A DNA stretch of 64,000 nucleotides from Prorocentrum cordatum (GCA_963575745.1 CAUYUJ010000370.1:156001-220000); one strand, 5' to 3'. Numbered from the stretch's first letter, positions 41,107 to 52,618 are shown. The notes: generated by a model not told the origin, from the sequence alone. Made by a program: numbers and translations.

Positions 41107-41241
41107 GTTAACACCGCAGCACGCCTGTGGGCACCGCGCCGTGCCTGCGGGGGGACCGGTCGCCCCCCCCCCCCCCCCCGCGAACGCTCGGGGCCGCTGC
41201 CGCGAAAGGGGGGGAGGAGGGGGGGGGCGCTCTTCACTGGC

Positions 41242-41364
41242 CATCGCTCGGACGTCCATTCCCTGTGTTTTTTTCGGTTTCGTGCGTGGCTTTTTTCCGC
41301 CAAAGGATCAGGGATGCTCCTCGATGGTCCTCGCCGCAGGAAAGATGCACACGTCCGAGCGATG
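41242..41364. mobile_element. 123-bp hairpin TIR element, copy B
   Basis: Perfect 14-nt inverted ends (CATCGCTCGGACGT / ACGTCCGAGCGATG) with an interior closely similar to copy A at 250-371. Confidence 0.7.
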
Positions 41365-41499
41365 CCAAGCTTCACGAACGTTGCGGGTTCACCGAATAAG
41401 AACAGTCTCGTGGCGGGGGGGGGGAGGGAAGAGGCCCAGAGATGCCCGCATCGCGACAGAAGCGCGACCAACAGTTCTGGGCCGTTTCGGGCGGGGGCC

Positions 41500-41935
41500 C
41501 CCTCGCCGGGCACAGGGACCGCCGAACGACGACCTGGGATGAGAGGCCAAACCTGGGGAAAGGGTCAGGACTTCCAGGGACCCTGCATTGAAAAAACAAA
41601 GCGCCGGATTTTCAGGGAAGGGGGCATTCCTCCCTCTGCCCTGCTCCTTTCCTCCCTCAACCTCAGAGAATGAGGAAGAGGGGTGTCGGAAGAGGAGGAG
41701 AAGATCCCGATCCGAACCCAAGGGGGGAGGAGGGCGGAGGGGGGAGGAACAGGGATGAGGGACAAGCATAGGACATTCAGCGCCTTGAAGAACTCGAGGC
41801 TGGTCTGGGGGCCGTCTTCTGGCTCTGGGGCCGTCAGAAACAATGACTCGGGATGAAAAGTTCGCCCTGATGAAAGGGTCGGGACTTCTGGAGGACTTCG
41901 TGTTGACAACACATGTCGGATGTCTTGGGGGGGGG
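41500..41935 (+). repeat. Dispersed repeat (family C), loci 2 and 3
   Basis: Two diverged copies of the block seen at 26376-26500: GGGATGAGAGGCCAAACCTGG...GGTCAGGACTTCC near 41535, and CGGGATGAAAAGTTCGCCCT...GGTCGGGACTTC near 41850. Confidence 0.5.
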
Positions 41936-42345
41936 GGGCAGGAGGAAACCTCCCTACGCCTACCTCCCCTCCCTCCCTCCCACTTCCTCCTTCCATCCCT
42001 CGCCTTCCCTCTCCCTCTCTTCCTTCCATCAGGGAGGGCGGAATGGGGGACATCGGAAGGGGAGGAGGAGCGAGGAGGGATGAGGCGGGAGGAGGGGCGA
42101 GGAAGGGGAGGTAAGAGCAGGGATGAAGAGGAGCCTGATGAGGATGTGTGGACCAACTCCTCCCCCCCGCGGAATCCTCAGGGTGAGGCTGCTAGGGGAG
42201 GGCTCCAGTCGAGAGCTCTCTACTGGCATAGTCGGGCCTTTGGCCCTCGACCGCAGGGGTCTCCGGCAGCAGCCTCCTCCTCCTCCTCCTCCTCCTCCTC
42301 CTCCTCCTCCTCCTCCTCCTCCTCCTCCTCCTCATGTCTGATCTG
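41936..42345. other. No gene; (TCC)n at 42270-42335
   Basis: Pyrimidine- and purine-rich simple sequence. No motif after the TCC tract. Confidence 0.5.
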
Positions 42346-42419
42346 CACATGTTTGCCAGCATGGGTCCCAAACGACAGGTTATTGCACAACCGCGAGGTC
42401 ATCTACATGATGGCTATAT

Positions 42420-42640
42420 TCGGTACGAGCTGTGTGGTGCACGCTATATTGTGCAATGTTCGCGATGTGTTCGATGCTGTGTAATATACGAGGCGTTCGC
42501 GATGTGGTACAAATTGTATGGTGCACGCTCTGTGGTGCAAACTGTGTGGTGCAAACTATGCGGTGCAGACTATGTGGTGTAAGCCATGGGGTGCAAGCTC
42601 TGCGACTGAATCTGTGTAAAAGCAAGCCATGTCGTGTAAG
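42420..42640 (+). repeat. TGTGGTGCAAACTAT-type 15-bp tandem repeat
   Basis: At least eight degenerate units of (TG)TGTGGTGCA(A/C)(A/G)CT, clearest at 42520-42590. Confidence 0.75.
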
Positions 42641-43019
42641 ATCTAACACCAGTATATGCCATTCGCAGGCAGCACAAACAAGCACATAACTAGCAAGAAC
42701 CCACATGGGCAAATGTGAAGCAACACGTGGGAACAACACAACCCAACGCACGAGCCAACTTACCAAACTAACATCACGAGCGCGCAGCAACACACACACA
42801 ACCAACACACACAGTCACAACACCTACACAACACATGACACCAACTAGCACAGACAAGGGCTCGCTCGGTTGACGCCCCATTGTGGGCAGCATCCCACTA
42901 TTGATCCAAGCCTGTGGCCCATTGCGTGTGGGTCAACGAACAACACCCCCCCCACCGTCCCACCCGCCTATCGTTACTTCCTGTGATTAACCACCCCCAC
43001 ATCCCCACCCAGCCGGCCG
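42641..43019. other. No gene recognised
   Basis: AC-rich, with ACACACAACCAACACAC at about 42790. Nothing else recognised. Confidence 0.4.
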
Positions 43020-43560
43020 ATAGCAACCCCGCCGTCCCAACTGTCAAAAAACAGCACACATTCAACTTTTCTCTCGCCAGCATGTCGTCGACTTGCGAAA
43101 TGTGTAGCAGGAGTGAAACGGAATGAACATCGCTTGGGTAACCTTAAGCGGGTGGTCGCGTCCTACCCATCAAAGAACAATACACAGTCAACGTTTTTCT
43201 CGTCAACATGGACTTTCGTGTCGTCGATGCTGCGAAGCGTGTAGCAGGAATGGGGCGCGGCGCGTATCGTGCGCGGACGCTTGGCCAACCCTGCGCGGGA
43301 CCCCCCGTCCTACCTGTCAAAATACACCGCAACGTCGACAGTTTTCTTGCCAACATGTGTTTTCTCCTTGTCGGCGCTGCGAATCGCGCAGTGGAATGGG
43401 TCGCGTCGCGCATCGCGCGGGGACGCTTGCTCGTCAACATGGACTTTCTTGTCGTCGACGTTGCGGCCCGTCGGGTTGGAGAGCTGGGCGGGCCTCGTCG
43501 ACATTGCTCAACGCGCGGCGGGAATAGGACGCAGCTCATGTCGCGCGCTGAACATCTAGC
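43020..43560 (+). repeat. Four diverged ~140-bp tandem units
   Basis: Each unit has a (C/T)GTCAA(A) start, an ACAACGTCGACAGTTTTCTTG-like middle, CAACATGGACTTTC(G/T)TGTCG, and a GCGC-rich end. Units begin near 43035, 43170, 43315 and 43430. Open frames follow the repeat; no protein family is recognised. Confidence 0.6.
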
Positions 43561-43599
43561 CGACAACGAAATAAGATGAGCGCCAAGCGTCGGACGCGA

Positions 43600-43940
43600 C
43601 GCACTTGCTTCGTATGTTGTGGGAGGGCGGGTGGGGGTGGACGGAGCCCTCTGGCTCGTTCGAACTGGCTCACTTGACCCACCTCCACCCCCCCACCCAC
43701 CTCTCACCCACCCCACCCCCGCGCACCACATCCACCACCACTCCACCTCCCCCCATCCACCCACCCCACCTTACCCCACCCACTGACTCTCACCCCACCA
43801 TCCCCCACCCCCACCCCCACCCCTTCGGCCCAGCAGATTCACCCAACGAGCCCCCAAGGACAGCCAAAACATAGCCTCCCCTGTCCCCCACCTCCAGATC
43901 ACCCCCCAACCTACCTCCACACATGACCCCCCCCCACACA
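43600..43940. repeat. CCCCACC-rich simple sequence
   Basis: Compositionally C-rich with ACCCACC/CCCCCAC units between 43680 and 43940. Confidence 0.8.
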
Positions 43941-44304
43941 CACACTTTTCCCGGGGTGTCTCTGGGTGCAACGAGGGTCCAATTTGGAACACCGTGTGCG
44001 TACAATTTTGAACACCATCTGGGGTACGTGCTCTACTGCCTCGTACTGAGCATCGGCAGCGCCCGTGGGTGCGCCGACGCCTCGGCCCGGCTGCTGCCAC
44101 GGCCCCCGCTGCCGCTGCTGGCCGCGCCGGCGCGCTGAGCTTGGAATCCTTCCGCGTCTGACTGCCCTCTGCCTCCTCCCGTCCTCCGCGGCCGCCCCTT
44201 CTGCCCTGCTCCCCTTGCGCGCCAGCCAATTCGCGTATCGGTCGCTCCGAATCGCCGCCTGGTGGTCCAGCTTCTCTGCCTCGCCGCCGCAAAGAAGGTG
44301 TCTT
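43941..44304. other. No gene recognised
   Basis: GC-rich. Overlapping frames without motifs. Confidence 0.35.
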
Positions 44305-44492
44305 GCTACACACTTGGGCATTCGTTGGGATCTGTTTCGGCACACTTTGGAGACGGTTCGGGGGCTGGGGAAAATCTGCCGGACCCGAAGGGGGGATGGC
44401 TACACACTTGGGCATTCGTTGGGATCTGTTTCAGCACACTTTGGAGACGGTTCGGGGGCTGGGGAAAATCTGCCGGGCCGGAAGGGGGGATG
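44305..44492 (+). repeat. 94-bp direct duplication
   Basis: Two nearly identical adjacent copies starting GCTACACACTTGGGCATTCG at 44305 and 44399. Confidence 0.9.
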
Positions 44493-44904
44493 GGGAATGA
44501 ACCGGTTCTGTTTGCCCTGCGCGGGAGTTAGGGAACCCACAAAGGACGTACGCGCCCAGCTATGTACATGAACACGGCCCCTTGACCCGCGAGACTGGCC
44601 GCGTGATACGAGTATTCGCGCAATGCGAAATTTCGAAAACGGCGTGGATTCATGTACGTGTACGTCCTTCTTTCGCTCCTGAGGAGTACCCTCCAGGCAG
44701 GGAGGGGCGGATCATTATGCTTAGACGCGTTGGTACTTCCAGCGTCCGCCCCCTTTCACGCACGAGTCTAACTTTGGGGTGTCAAAGTCGAATCTCGGTC
44801 AACAGTATGCTCACATCGGCGCATCACTAAACGAGGAACACCCAACGCAGCACCATACAAGATTTTTCGTCACCCCTGGCGGTGGTTGTGTTCGCATTCC
44901 CGTT
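44493..44904. other. No gene recognised
   Basis: ATGTACATGAA and TTCATGTACGTG occur inverted at about 44560-44572 and 44649-44661. Otherwise featureless. Confidence 0.35.
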
Positions 44905-45259
44905 CCTAGGAGGAGGAGGTGGAGGTGGAGGAGGAGGAGGAGGAGGGGGGAGGGGGGAGGAGGAGGAGGAGGAGGAGGAGGAGGAGGAGGAGGAGGAGGA
45001 GGAGGCGGAGGACCTGCCTGCCTCCTTCCTGCCTCCATCCAGCACTCCCCGCCCTCCGCCGCCTGACGCTCGCCCCCCCCAGTGATCATCATTACCACCC
45101 ACCCACTCGCTCACCCACAGACCCACACACAGACACCAACCCGACCCACCACCACCACTCCTTCCTCCTCCTCCTCCCCCTCCTCCTCCTCCTCCTCCTC
45201 CTCCTCCTCCTCCTCCTCCTCCTCCTCCTCCTCCTCTCCTCCTCCTCCTCCTCCTCCTC

Positions 45260-45292
<33 letters not shown>

Positions 45293-45300
45293 TCCCCCCC
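44905..45300. repeat. (GGA)n followed by (TCC)n, inverted simple repeats
   Basis: GGA at about 44907-45009 and TCC at about 45160-45290 are complementary tracts separated by about 150 bp, able to pair as a long purine-pyrimidine stem. Confidence 0.9.
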
Positions 45301-45894
45301 GGCCCCGCTGCCCCCCGCCGCCCCCCTTCCCCTTCTCTCCGCCCCACCAAACACATGCCCACACATCCACATACCCCGCTCACCTGCCATCCATCTGACA
45401 CGCACACAGACACATGCACACACAGACAGACACGCAAAGACTTTTTGCGTCGGCGGTTAGGCAGAGTGACTGCGCTGGCGGAAGGGCAAATGTTGGACGA
45501 ACAGATGCGAATTAAGCCGCGATGTGCGAGGGAGGGGAGGCGGGGGAGAGGAGACCGGGGCCGCCGACAGCGGGGCCAGGCGGCGCGGGGGGGAGCGCGG
45601 CAGCCGACGAAGGTGCCTGGGGGGGAGCAGCGCCCAAGGTGGGCGGGTGACGAGGCAGACCGCGAAATGCACGCCGCGGATGCCGAGGTCACAGGTGCCC
45701 TACGAGGCAGCCCGGGAACGGCGGGCGCGGGACTCCCGGGACCACCGAGGTGAGGGGTCGGCATGGGGGGGCGGAGCGCGATGCGGAGCCCGATGGCGGA
45801 GCAGGGCCCAGAGCGGGCTGGAGGGAGCGAGGGCGGAGAGGCGGAGGGCGCGAGATCGCGGGTGACCTGTGGGGCAGCACCGCAAGCGGCGGAG
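45301..45894. other. No gene recognised
   Basis: GC-rich. Frames on both strands without motifs. Confidence 0.35.
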
Positions 45895-46430
45895 CGTACA
45901 CACAGAGGCACACTTAGACACACACGCACACACAGAGGCACACTTAGACACACACACACACAATCACAGACACACACAGGCACACACCCACACCCACACA
46001 CGACACACATAAACAAAAAAACAACCAACACACAAACACACACACACACAAGCACACATGACTCCCCCTCATCCACTGCAGCAGGCATTGCTTGCCGTGG
46101 CGTGCAACCTGGTATGACACGGTGCGAGGTCACGGTGTCTCCGCTATGGGCGGGCAACGAACGAACACACACACACACACACACCTACACACCCACACAC
46201 CCACATACCCACACACACACACCTACATACCCCCCCACACACACCCACACACACACCCAAACACACACCTACACACCCACACACCCACACACCCGCACCC
46301 ACACAGCCTCCCACACACGCACACACCTACACACCCACACACCCACACACCCACACACCCACCCACCCACACACACACACACCCGCACACACAAATACAC
46401 ACACAACACACAACACATACAGACACCTGT
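45895..46430. repeat. CACA / ACACCCACACAC simple repeats
   Basis: Two blocks (45895-46060 and 46165-46420) of (CA)n with periodic CC or CT interruptions. Duplication of GAGGCACACTTAGACACACA near 45905 and 45933. Confidence 0.95.
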
Positions 46431-47157
46431 CGACACTTCCAAGACTGGCCACCGAACGGCCGCCCGAGGCGCCGAATTCCTGGGGACGCGCCCGACTGGG
46501 GGCACCACGCGTGCGCCTGGCACGCCTGCATCCGGCGCGTCCTCACGCGTGCAGGCACGGAGCGACGGGGCGACGATGCGACAGGCTCCGGCCAGACTCT
46601 TCGCCCTGCCCGCCGCGCCCAGGCGGCGATGGCGGCGACAGCGAGGACGAGGTCGGCGGAGGGGGGGGCGGCAAAGGAAAGGGGAGGAGGTGGGGGGGGG
46701 GAGGAGCAGAATGAGGAGGGAGGAGGCCGGGAGACGCCTTGCCGTGCCCGCCGCGCCAGTGCGGCGACGACGGGGAGGAGGAGGAGGGGGAGGAAAAAGG
46801 GGTGGGGGGAGGAGGAGGAGGCGGCGGTGGAGGAAGCGGTGGGAGATGTGGGCAGGGAGCGGTCTGCGATGTCCGTCCTCTTGCTTACAGCTGCACCAGG
46901 GACCTGCTCCAGGAGGCAGTGGGAAGCCCGACCCGACGGGGGTGCTGAGAACTACGGCGGGCATCGTGACGAGTCCTCAGGCAAAACGCGCGGACCGCAT
47001 ACGACGGCGCAGCACAGCACACCGCGCAGCAAAGCACACCAAATCAAACGTCGGCGCACCACAGTATGGCACACTACCGTAAGGCAGGCGCGACAGGACA
47101 ACGCCAGATTCAAGTTCCTCAAGGGTCTCAAGTTTCCGGGGACAGGTCTCGCAGTAG
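46431..47157. other. No gene recognised
   Basis: G-rich runs at 46660-46700. Open frames without motifs. Confidence 0.35.
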
Positions 47158-47235
47158 GAGGAGAAGGAGGAGGAGGAGGAGGAGGAGGAGGAGGAGGAGG
47201 AGGAGGGATCGGGATCGGGATCGGGATCGGGATGG
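47158..47235. repeat. (GGA)n then (GGGATC)n
   Basis: About 48 bp of GGA followed by four to five GGGATC hexamers at 47207-47232. Confidence 0.95.
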
Positions 47236-47300
47236 CAGGTGTCGGCCGGGGCCGCGCCGCGTGGCGACCTGCAGCTCACTTGCGCGTGAACTCGAAGATG

Positions 47301-48282
47301 TCACTGTTGTGCAGACCATTTACCATTCACCATGGACTCAAGGTGGGATGCCCAAGATTGTTTGTCTTGGGCGGCTTCTTGCCACGACTTGTTCCGGAAG
47401 AGCACGTACATCGTCTTCTCCCACCTCCACGCCCTGAGCTTTCGCCCATGCTTCTGGTTACCCTCGTTCTCTGAGGCCCTGCGTTGGATCCATTGCCAAT
47501 CGCGGTGTTTGAACACCAAGTAGCTGAGACGTGACGGGTTGTGCTGCCTCATCCTGGCCATGTGCCCCGCCCATCTGAAGACGTTGATCTTGTATTCGTC
47601 ATCCCACCCACGGACACCGCACTGATCTTTGATGTGCTGGAGCTTCTCCCCCCATCGATGCATGTGTTTCTCGGCCGTCTCACTGGGAATCGCACGGAGC
47701 GGAAACATCTTCCGCAAGATCGACTGCTGCAACCCCCTCAGTTTGGACATTTGAGCCGCGGTAAGATTCCAACTACCAGAACACCAAAATAAATAATGAT
47801 TTACCAACGAACGCAACAAACTGAAACGTTTTCTGGCCGACGTCGTTCTGCAGCACAAAAGGTCCCTATACTTGTAGAAGGCGCGCCAAGCGCAAGATAT
47901 GCGATTGTCCAGCTCTGCCTCGTGGCTGTTGTTGAAGGTGACGATCGTACCCAGTACTCGGAAGCCTTCCGCCCTGGGTGCTCGTTTCAAACTGACGCCG
48001 TCTACAGACACGCTCTTCAACGTCGACGCATCATCCGTGGCCGTTGTGCACCACGAGGTCTCGTCCAGTGGCACGAGCCAACCGTAATTGCGCAATATGT
48101 CGAACCAAGCCTTCGACATCTGAGCCAATTCCGGGGCGCTGCAAGCCACCAGCCAAAAGTTGTCAGCGTAAAGCAACAGTGCGAGCCGAGAACCGTCTTC
48201 CAACCCCTTGCCCCACCGTTTCTCGTGAGCCAGCTGTAGGAAATCACGTGCAGGACGTTCGAGTGCCAAGTTGAACAGCGTG
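47301..48282 (-). pseudogene. 5'-truncated reverse transcriptase fragment (RT 4)
   Basis: The minus-strand frame begins at a (TCC)n tract and reads PTLFNLALERPARDFLQLAH (tail of RT motif B), LALLLYADNFWLVA (motif C, normally YADD), SLKRAPRAEGFRVLGTIVTF, then RT thumb-like sequence with LRGLQQSILRKMFPLRA. It ends in a Trp-rich basic tail (WRWEKTMYVLFRNKSWQEAA). The second catalytic Asp of YADD is Asn, and the fingers and motif A are missing, so it cannot be active. Open for about 325 codons, which suggests fairly recent loss or relaxed decay. Confidence 0.7.
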
Positions 48283-48412
48283 GGGGCGGAGGAGGATGAG
48301 GAGGAGGAGGAGGAGGAGGAGGAGGATGAGGAGGGTCGGGGAGGAGGGGGAGGAGGAGGAGGAGGAGGAGGAGGAGAAGGAGGAGGGGGAGGAGGAGGAG
48401 GAGGAAGAGGAT
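48283..48412. repeat. (GGA)n tract abutting RT 4
   Basis: GGA units with GAT interruptions. The RT frame starts exactly at its edge. Confidence 0.92.
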
Positions 48413-48534
48413 TCAACCCTACCCCTGCCCCCCACGATTTCGTGGAACCCTCAAGTATCATGGGGGAGCTTCTCGAGGGCCTCCTGCTCGCGCCCTTGCT
48501 CCAGTCTTCTCAGCCCAGGATCAGCGAGCATCGG

Positions 48535-48765
48535 CTCGGGACACCAGACCGAGTCGAAACGCGCGTCGGATCGGGCTGCATCGGCGCGGGGTCGGAATCG
48601 AATCGGATCGGCTGCGACAGGATGCACAACGGCGCCATGCGAATATCGGATCGGTTACGCCAGGAACAGAACATCGGGCCGCATCGGGTCGTCGGACCAT
48701 CGGAATCGAATCGGATCTGGCTGGCCAAAATCGATGTAGAATCGTATCGGATCACGTTCTCGCCA
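48535..48765 (+). repeat. ATCGAATCGG-rich dispersed repeat, copy 2
   Basis: Shares ordered blocks with 19150-19400 (GCGCGTCGGATCGGGCTGC, GAATCGAATCGGATC). Confidence 0.55.
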
Positions 48766-48949
48766 CTGCCCCAACGTCTTCCAACTACTCTCATTCCTCC
48801 CTGCACCTCCAGCTCCCAGACCCCTGGTCCTTCCTGCTCCTGATCGCAATCCTGCCCCTGCGTCCTTGTCTCTCTCTCTCTCTCTCTCTTTCTCTCTCAT
48901 TCTCCCTCGCTGCCCCGTCCCCCCCTCCCTCCATGCCCCCTCCTTCTCC

Positions 48950-49092
48950 TCCTGCCCATTTCCCTGCTCCCTCCTCCCCCTGCCCCCCTCCTGTCCCTCC
49001 CCCCCCTCCTGCCCCTCCATGCCCCCTCCTCCTTCTCCTCCTCCTCCTCCTCCTCCTCCTCCTCCTCCTCCTCCTCCCCCTCCTCCTCCTCC
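48950..49092. repeat. TCC-rich tract
   Basis: Polypyrimidine on plus, preceded by a (CT)n run at 48869-48900. Lies 3' of the NAT-like exon in its sense. Confidence 0.9.
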
Positions 49093-49119
49093 TTCTCCTC
49101 CGACGACGACGAGGCATCC

Positions 49120-49291
49120 GCAGGGCCTTGTAGGTGGCCAGGTCGTCGGCCGTCTCGCCCGACAGGCGCACCGGCGCCCGCGGCGGGTCGCTGAAGCCCG
49201 GGTCCGCGAGGAGCTCGCCGCCTGGCAGGTCCACGAGGACGGTCACGTGCGCGGCCGCGCTCCCTCGCGAGGGGCCGCGGTCCCCTTCCAT
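49120..49291 (-). CDS. Exon resembling arylamine N-acetyltransferase (His and Asp of the catalytic triad)
   Basis: The minus-strand segment reads GSAAAHVTVLVDLPGGELLA, then DPGFSDPPRAPVRL, with nearly all third positions G or C. In arylamine N-acetyltransferases the catalytic His and Asp lie 15 residues apart in a context like HxxxLVxxxGxxxLxDVGFGxxxPxxPL; here His (49249-49247) and Asp (49204-49202) have exactly that spacing and setting. The catalytic Cys would lie in an upstream exon not seen here. Exon edges are uncertain: an AG before GGGACC on the 5' side, and an end near TACAAGGCCCTGCG, where only a GC or GA donor would fit. Function, if confirmed, is acetyl-CoA-dependent acetylation of arylamines. 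Confidence 0.5.
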
Positions 49292-49307
49292 GTGGTGGGA
49301 GTGTTTT

Positions 49308-49458
49308 CCACCACCACCATAAGTTGGAGGGGGGGGTCCTCGTCCTCCTCCTCCTCCTCCTCCTGCTCCTGCTCCTCGTCCTCCTCCTCGTCCTCCTCCT
49401 CCTCCTCCTCCTCCTCCTCCTCCTCCTCCTTACTCCCTCCAACTTATGGTGGTGGTGG
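49308..49458. repeat. 24-bp perfect inverted repeat enclosing a (TCC)n tract
   Basis: Left arm 49308-49331 (ending ATAAGTTGGAGGG) and right arm 49435-49458 (CCCTCCAACTTAT onward) are exact complements flanking about 100 bp of TCC/CTCGTCC units. It lies immediately upstream, in minus sense, of the NAT-like exon. Confidence 0.85.
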
Positions 49459-49904
49459 TGGTGGGAAGCAGGCTCATCACCATGGGGGAAGGGAGCGGGA
49501 ACTGGAGCTAGGAGGGGACTCCCAGAAACCTCGCGCGGCAACTTGCGACCCGATCTGCGTCGGACCCACGTCGGGTCACGTCGGATCGACCTCGGCTTCA
49601 CGTCGGAGAATCGCCGCGGTAGGGGAACGAGAGGAGGGAGGAAAGAGGGGGAAAGGGGATTTAATTAGGAGGCAACCCCTGAGAGGTCTTCGTCAAAACG
49701 TTTCTCAAGGGCTTTAACCATATTAAAAACACCATATAACCGAATTTGACCAGATTGAGATCGGGATTGAGGTGGGCTCATCGGGATTACGTTGGATAAA
49801 ACAGGAGTAAACCGAATTTAACGGGATTCAGCTGGATTACGCCAGTCCCCGACCACGGATACACGAGCGCCGACTCTGAATTTGACCCCCCAAGAACTGC
49901 ATTC
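49459..49904. other. No gene; degenerate short repeats
   Basis: Contains CGTCGGA-type units (49550-49615) and an AT-richer block of GGGATT/GAATTTGACC units at 49735-49850. Confidence 0.45.
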
Positions 49905-50046
49905 GAAATCTGAGAAAGCACCGGTGCCACTGCTCGTCCTGGAAAAGGCTCGTCGCCACGGCTAGCTTCTCATCGACACTCCGGCCAGAATGCACCCGGG
50001 GAGAGGCGCGGGAAGTAGCGGTATCGGTGCCTGTTTGTCTCCCCAG
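49905..50046 (-). repeat. Inverted partner of the repeat at 1389-1535
   Basis: The complement reads GGGGAGACAAACAGGCACCG through GGTGCATTCTGGCC to CCAGGACGAGCAG, matching the order of blocks at 1389-1535. Confidence 0.5.
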
Positions 50047-50900
50047 AAAGGGGGGCACGTGGGCGCAAATCTCCGCCGACATAGTGGTTTCAATACCGGC
50101 ATGTGTCCTCGAGTTCGAACCTGGGGCCCCCGATCGTGCCCCAAGACCAGGACGCAAACGAATCCAAGGCGAAGCGCTACTCACTTCCGGGGAGAGGATC
50201 GGGAGCAGTGGATCTGCGGATAAGACAAATCACGCTGTCGCATGTCTGGGGAGAAAATGGTTGCGTCGTGAATGGCAGCCTGCCCCCGTGCACATCCTAC
50301 ACGTCCACGCGACCCGAGGGTTCTTCGGCGGTCTCTCGGCCTTCCCTCTCCTTGCCCCTCGCCCGCCTGCGCCCCTGTCCGTCGATTCGCAGCGGATGCG
50401 CCCCGCCGTTTGCTTGGTCGCTCGTTGGGCCCGACTCGCCGCGGGCCAGAGAGGGGCGGGGGAGGGGCGGGGGGGCGGGCCGACAAAGGGCGGAAGCGGG
50501 GGGGCGGGCCGACAAAGAGCGGAAGCGCCTCGACTAGTGCACGTAGCTCTGGAGGAGCGGTTGCCTCCTGAGGACCTGGCACGCTCTGGGCTTCGATGCT
50601 CGGCGGAGTTTGGACTCACCTCGGAGTCTCGGTGTCGTTGTGGAGTTATGATGGCCACTGCAGGCAACATCCAGAAATGGGGCGGGCAAAGGACGCCGGC
50701 TGGTCGTCGGGGAGAGGAAGAAGCGGGAAACCAGCGGCAACGGCAGGCCCGCCCCAAGACCCGAGAGCAGGGGGAAGGCGAGGGAGGAGGGGGGCAATGG
50801 CAATGCGCAGAACTTGGCACTCTAGCATGTGTGCTAAGGGCTCCTGGCATTCTGGATTGGAACGAAATAGACATGTCTTCCTTTGGCCTTTGAAGCGTTT
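50047..50900. other. No gene; probable 3' flank of LINE 2
   Basis: GGGGCGGGCCGACAAAG occurs in tandem at about 50468 and 50502. No coding motif. The 3' end of LINE 2 could not be placed and no poly(A) tail is visible. Confidence 0.4.
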
Positions 50901-52618
50901 GAGGCGTCGGGAGGTCGCCCGAGCATTGCAAATCGCGCGGGGGGCAGAGGCGAAGGCGCGCGGTGGCGTCGACGCGGCAATTCTACCTAGCGCGAGCAGC
51001 AGCTGATCTTTCCTCGGGCGCGGTGCGACACCAATGGGCGGCGCGAGCGATGATGGTGGGGGAGGGGCTGTCGGGGGCGCGGCTCAGCAAGAGGACTTCC
51101 GTTCTTCTCTGCAGCGCGGGCGTGCCGTGCGCGGGGATCTCAAGGATACTGGGCAGCGACTTGTAATTGCGCCAGGTACTTCTGAAACTGGGATTCACGT
51201 GCAGCGGGCGACTCCCCCGCGCGACAACGCCATCAAACGATTCACTGCATTGGCTAAACATGTGGGTCATGCCGGGGAGATATTAGGATTCATGGCTAGG
51301 CGATGCATGGGGGCCCGGAGCGTAATAGACACGTTGCGGGCCTGAGCGGGGAATCATAAATCCTTGAGGCTATGTGGGGGGGTGCTGCTATAGACAATGC
51401 GGGGGGCCCTCTGTCAGGGGTCGGAGACCTCGCCCCTCTAAACTCAGAGTGCTCTGGTCGGGGAGGTGGAACTGAGCGACGAAGGTGGGGGTGGAGAAGT
51501 CAAGCGCAATGTGCCTGGCGAGGTCCTTTGCGAGACCTAGGCGCAGGGCCTTCGTCGAGGCCGCGCGGTCGAAGAACTTTCTGCCGGGCGCTGCCCGCGA
51601 CTGGTGCCAGCCCTCGAGGCCGATGATCAGACCAAAATATTTCCCCGCGCGCTTGAGCTGAAACTTCCCACCTCGAATTCCGAGCGCACGTAATCCGCTG
51701 AAGATGAGCTGATGCCCTGGCGAGCGAGGCATGGCGATCTGGATGCCCTCGAGCTTTCGAACGAGCCCAGCAGCGCCAGCAGCAGCGCGCCAGGTCAGGA
51801 GAGTGATGCTCGGCGTGCTGTAGAAACTTCCACAGGCTATGCCGACGTCGCCAGCAAGTGCCCCAGGCCGCGAGTGGTCAGTAAGAAGACGAGAGGGCAT
51901 GAGTCTGAGGGTGGGGTCGAGGCAGAGGGCGAAGATGAATGCCGGCAGTGGGCAGCCCTGCTTAATGCCTCTAATCACCCAGAAGCCGAAGGGCGCGACG
52001 TCGCAGTCATATACACTAGCCCAACATTGAGAGTATAGCAACTTGATGGCCCAGCGGAACCTTGGGATAATCTCCATGAGCCCCATAATCCAGCGTCTAA
52101 ACATATGTATTCATGAAGTAAGCTAGGGAATGCAGCCTTAACGTCGCATAGAACACACCCATACTCAGGAATCTATTGCCGACGCAGATAGTGACGCATG
52201 CTGGCCCCTAAACCTTCATGTTGTCGAACGTGGACCCCCCCCGCGCGAACCCCGTTTGGTTGCTGCAGCAAACAACTTGGCATGCATCGCCCATGGCATG
52301 GTTGAGCGCCAGGCAACAAAACTTGTTACGCGTGTTGCTCAATGTTATTGGCCTCGTCTTGTCCACTGAGCGGAAGGCGGCGAACGCGCCTGGTGGGGCC
52401 TCGCCCTTGACTAGGAAGACAGCGAGGGCGTGGTTGAAACCGTCTCCCACGCGCAGGCCCTGGAAGAGTGCGCAGCGGACTTGAAAGAGCAAGAGTAGGG
52501 CCGGGTTTCCTGCGCGCAACCAAGCAGAGTAGACCAAACCGTCTGGGCCTGGAGAGGAGTCCTTAACTGTGCAAAAGATGGCGCAGAATTCGTCGAACAT
52601 TATCTCCCACTCGGCCAC
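50901..52618 (-). pseudogene. LINE 2 reverse transcriptase (broken)
   Basis: The frame from 52618 reads SSPGPDGLVYSAW, RPITLSNTRNKFCCLALNHA and QTGFARGGSTFDN (RT motifs 0-2). After a frame change near 52150, the 52104 frame reads VIRGIKQGCPLPAFIFALCL (motif B) and GALAGDVGIACG where motif C should be (xADD). The first Asp of ADD is Gly, so RT is inactive. Downstream open sequence (RNYKSLPSILEIPAHGTPAL, 51270-50983) fits the RT C-terminal region. Confidence 0.7.

Noticed and set aside
43020-43560. CRISPR-like array
   Set aside because: Units of about 140 bp are diverged along their whole length. There is no short conserved repeat with unique spacers, and the context is eukaryotic.
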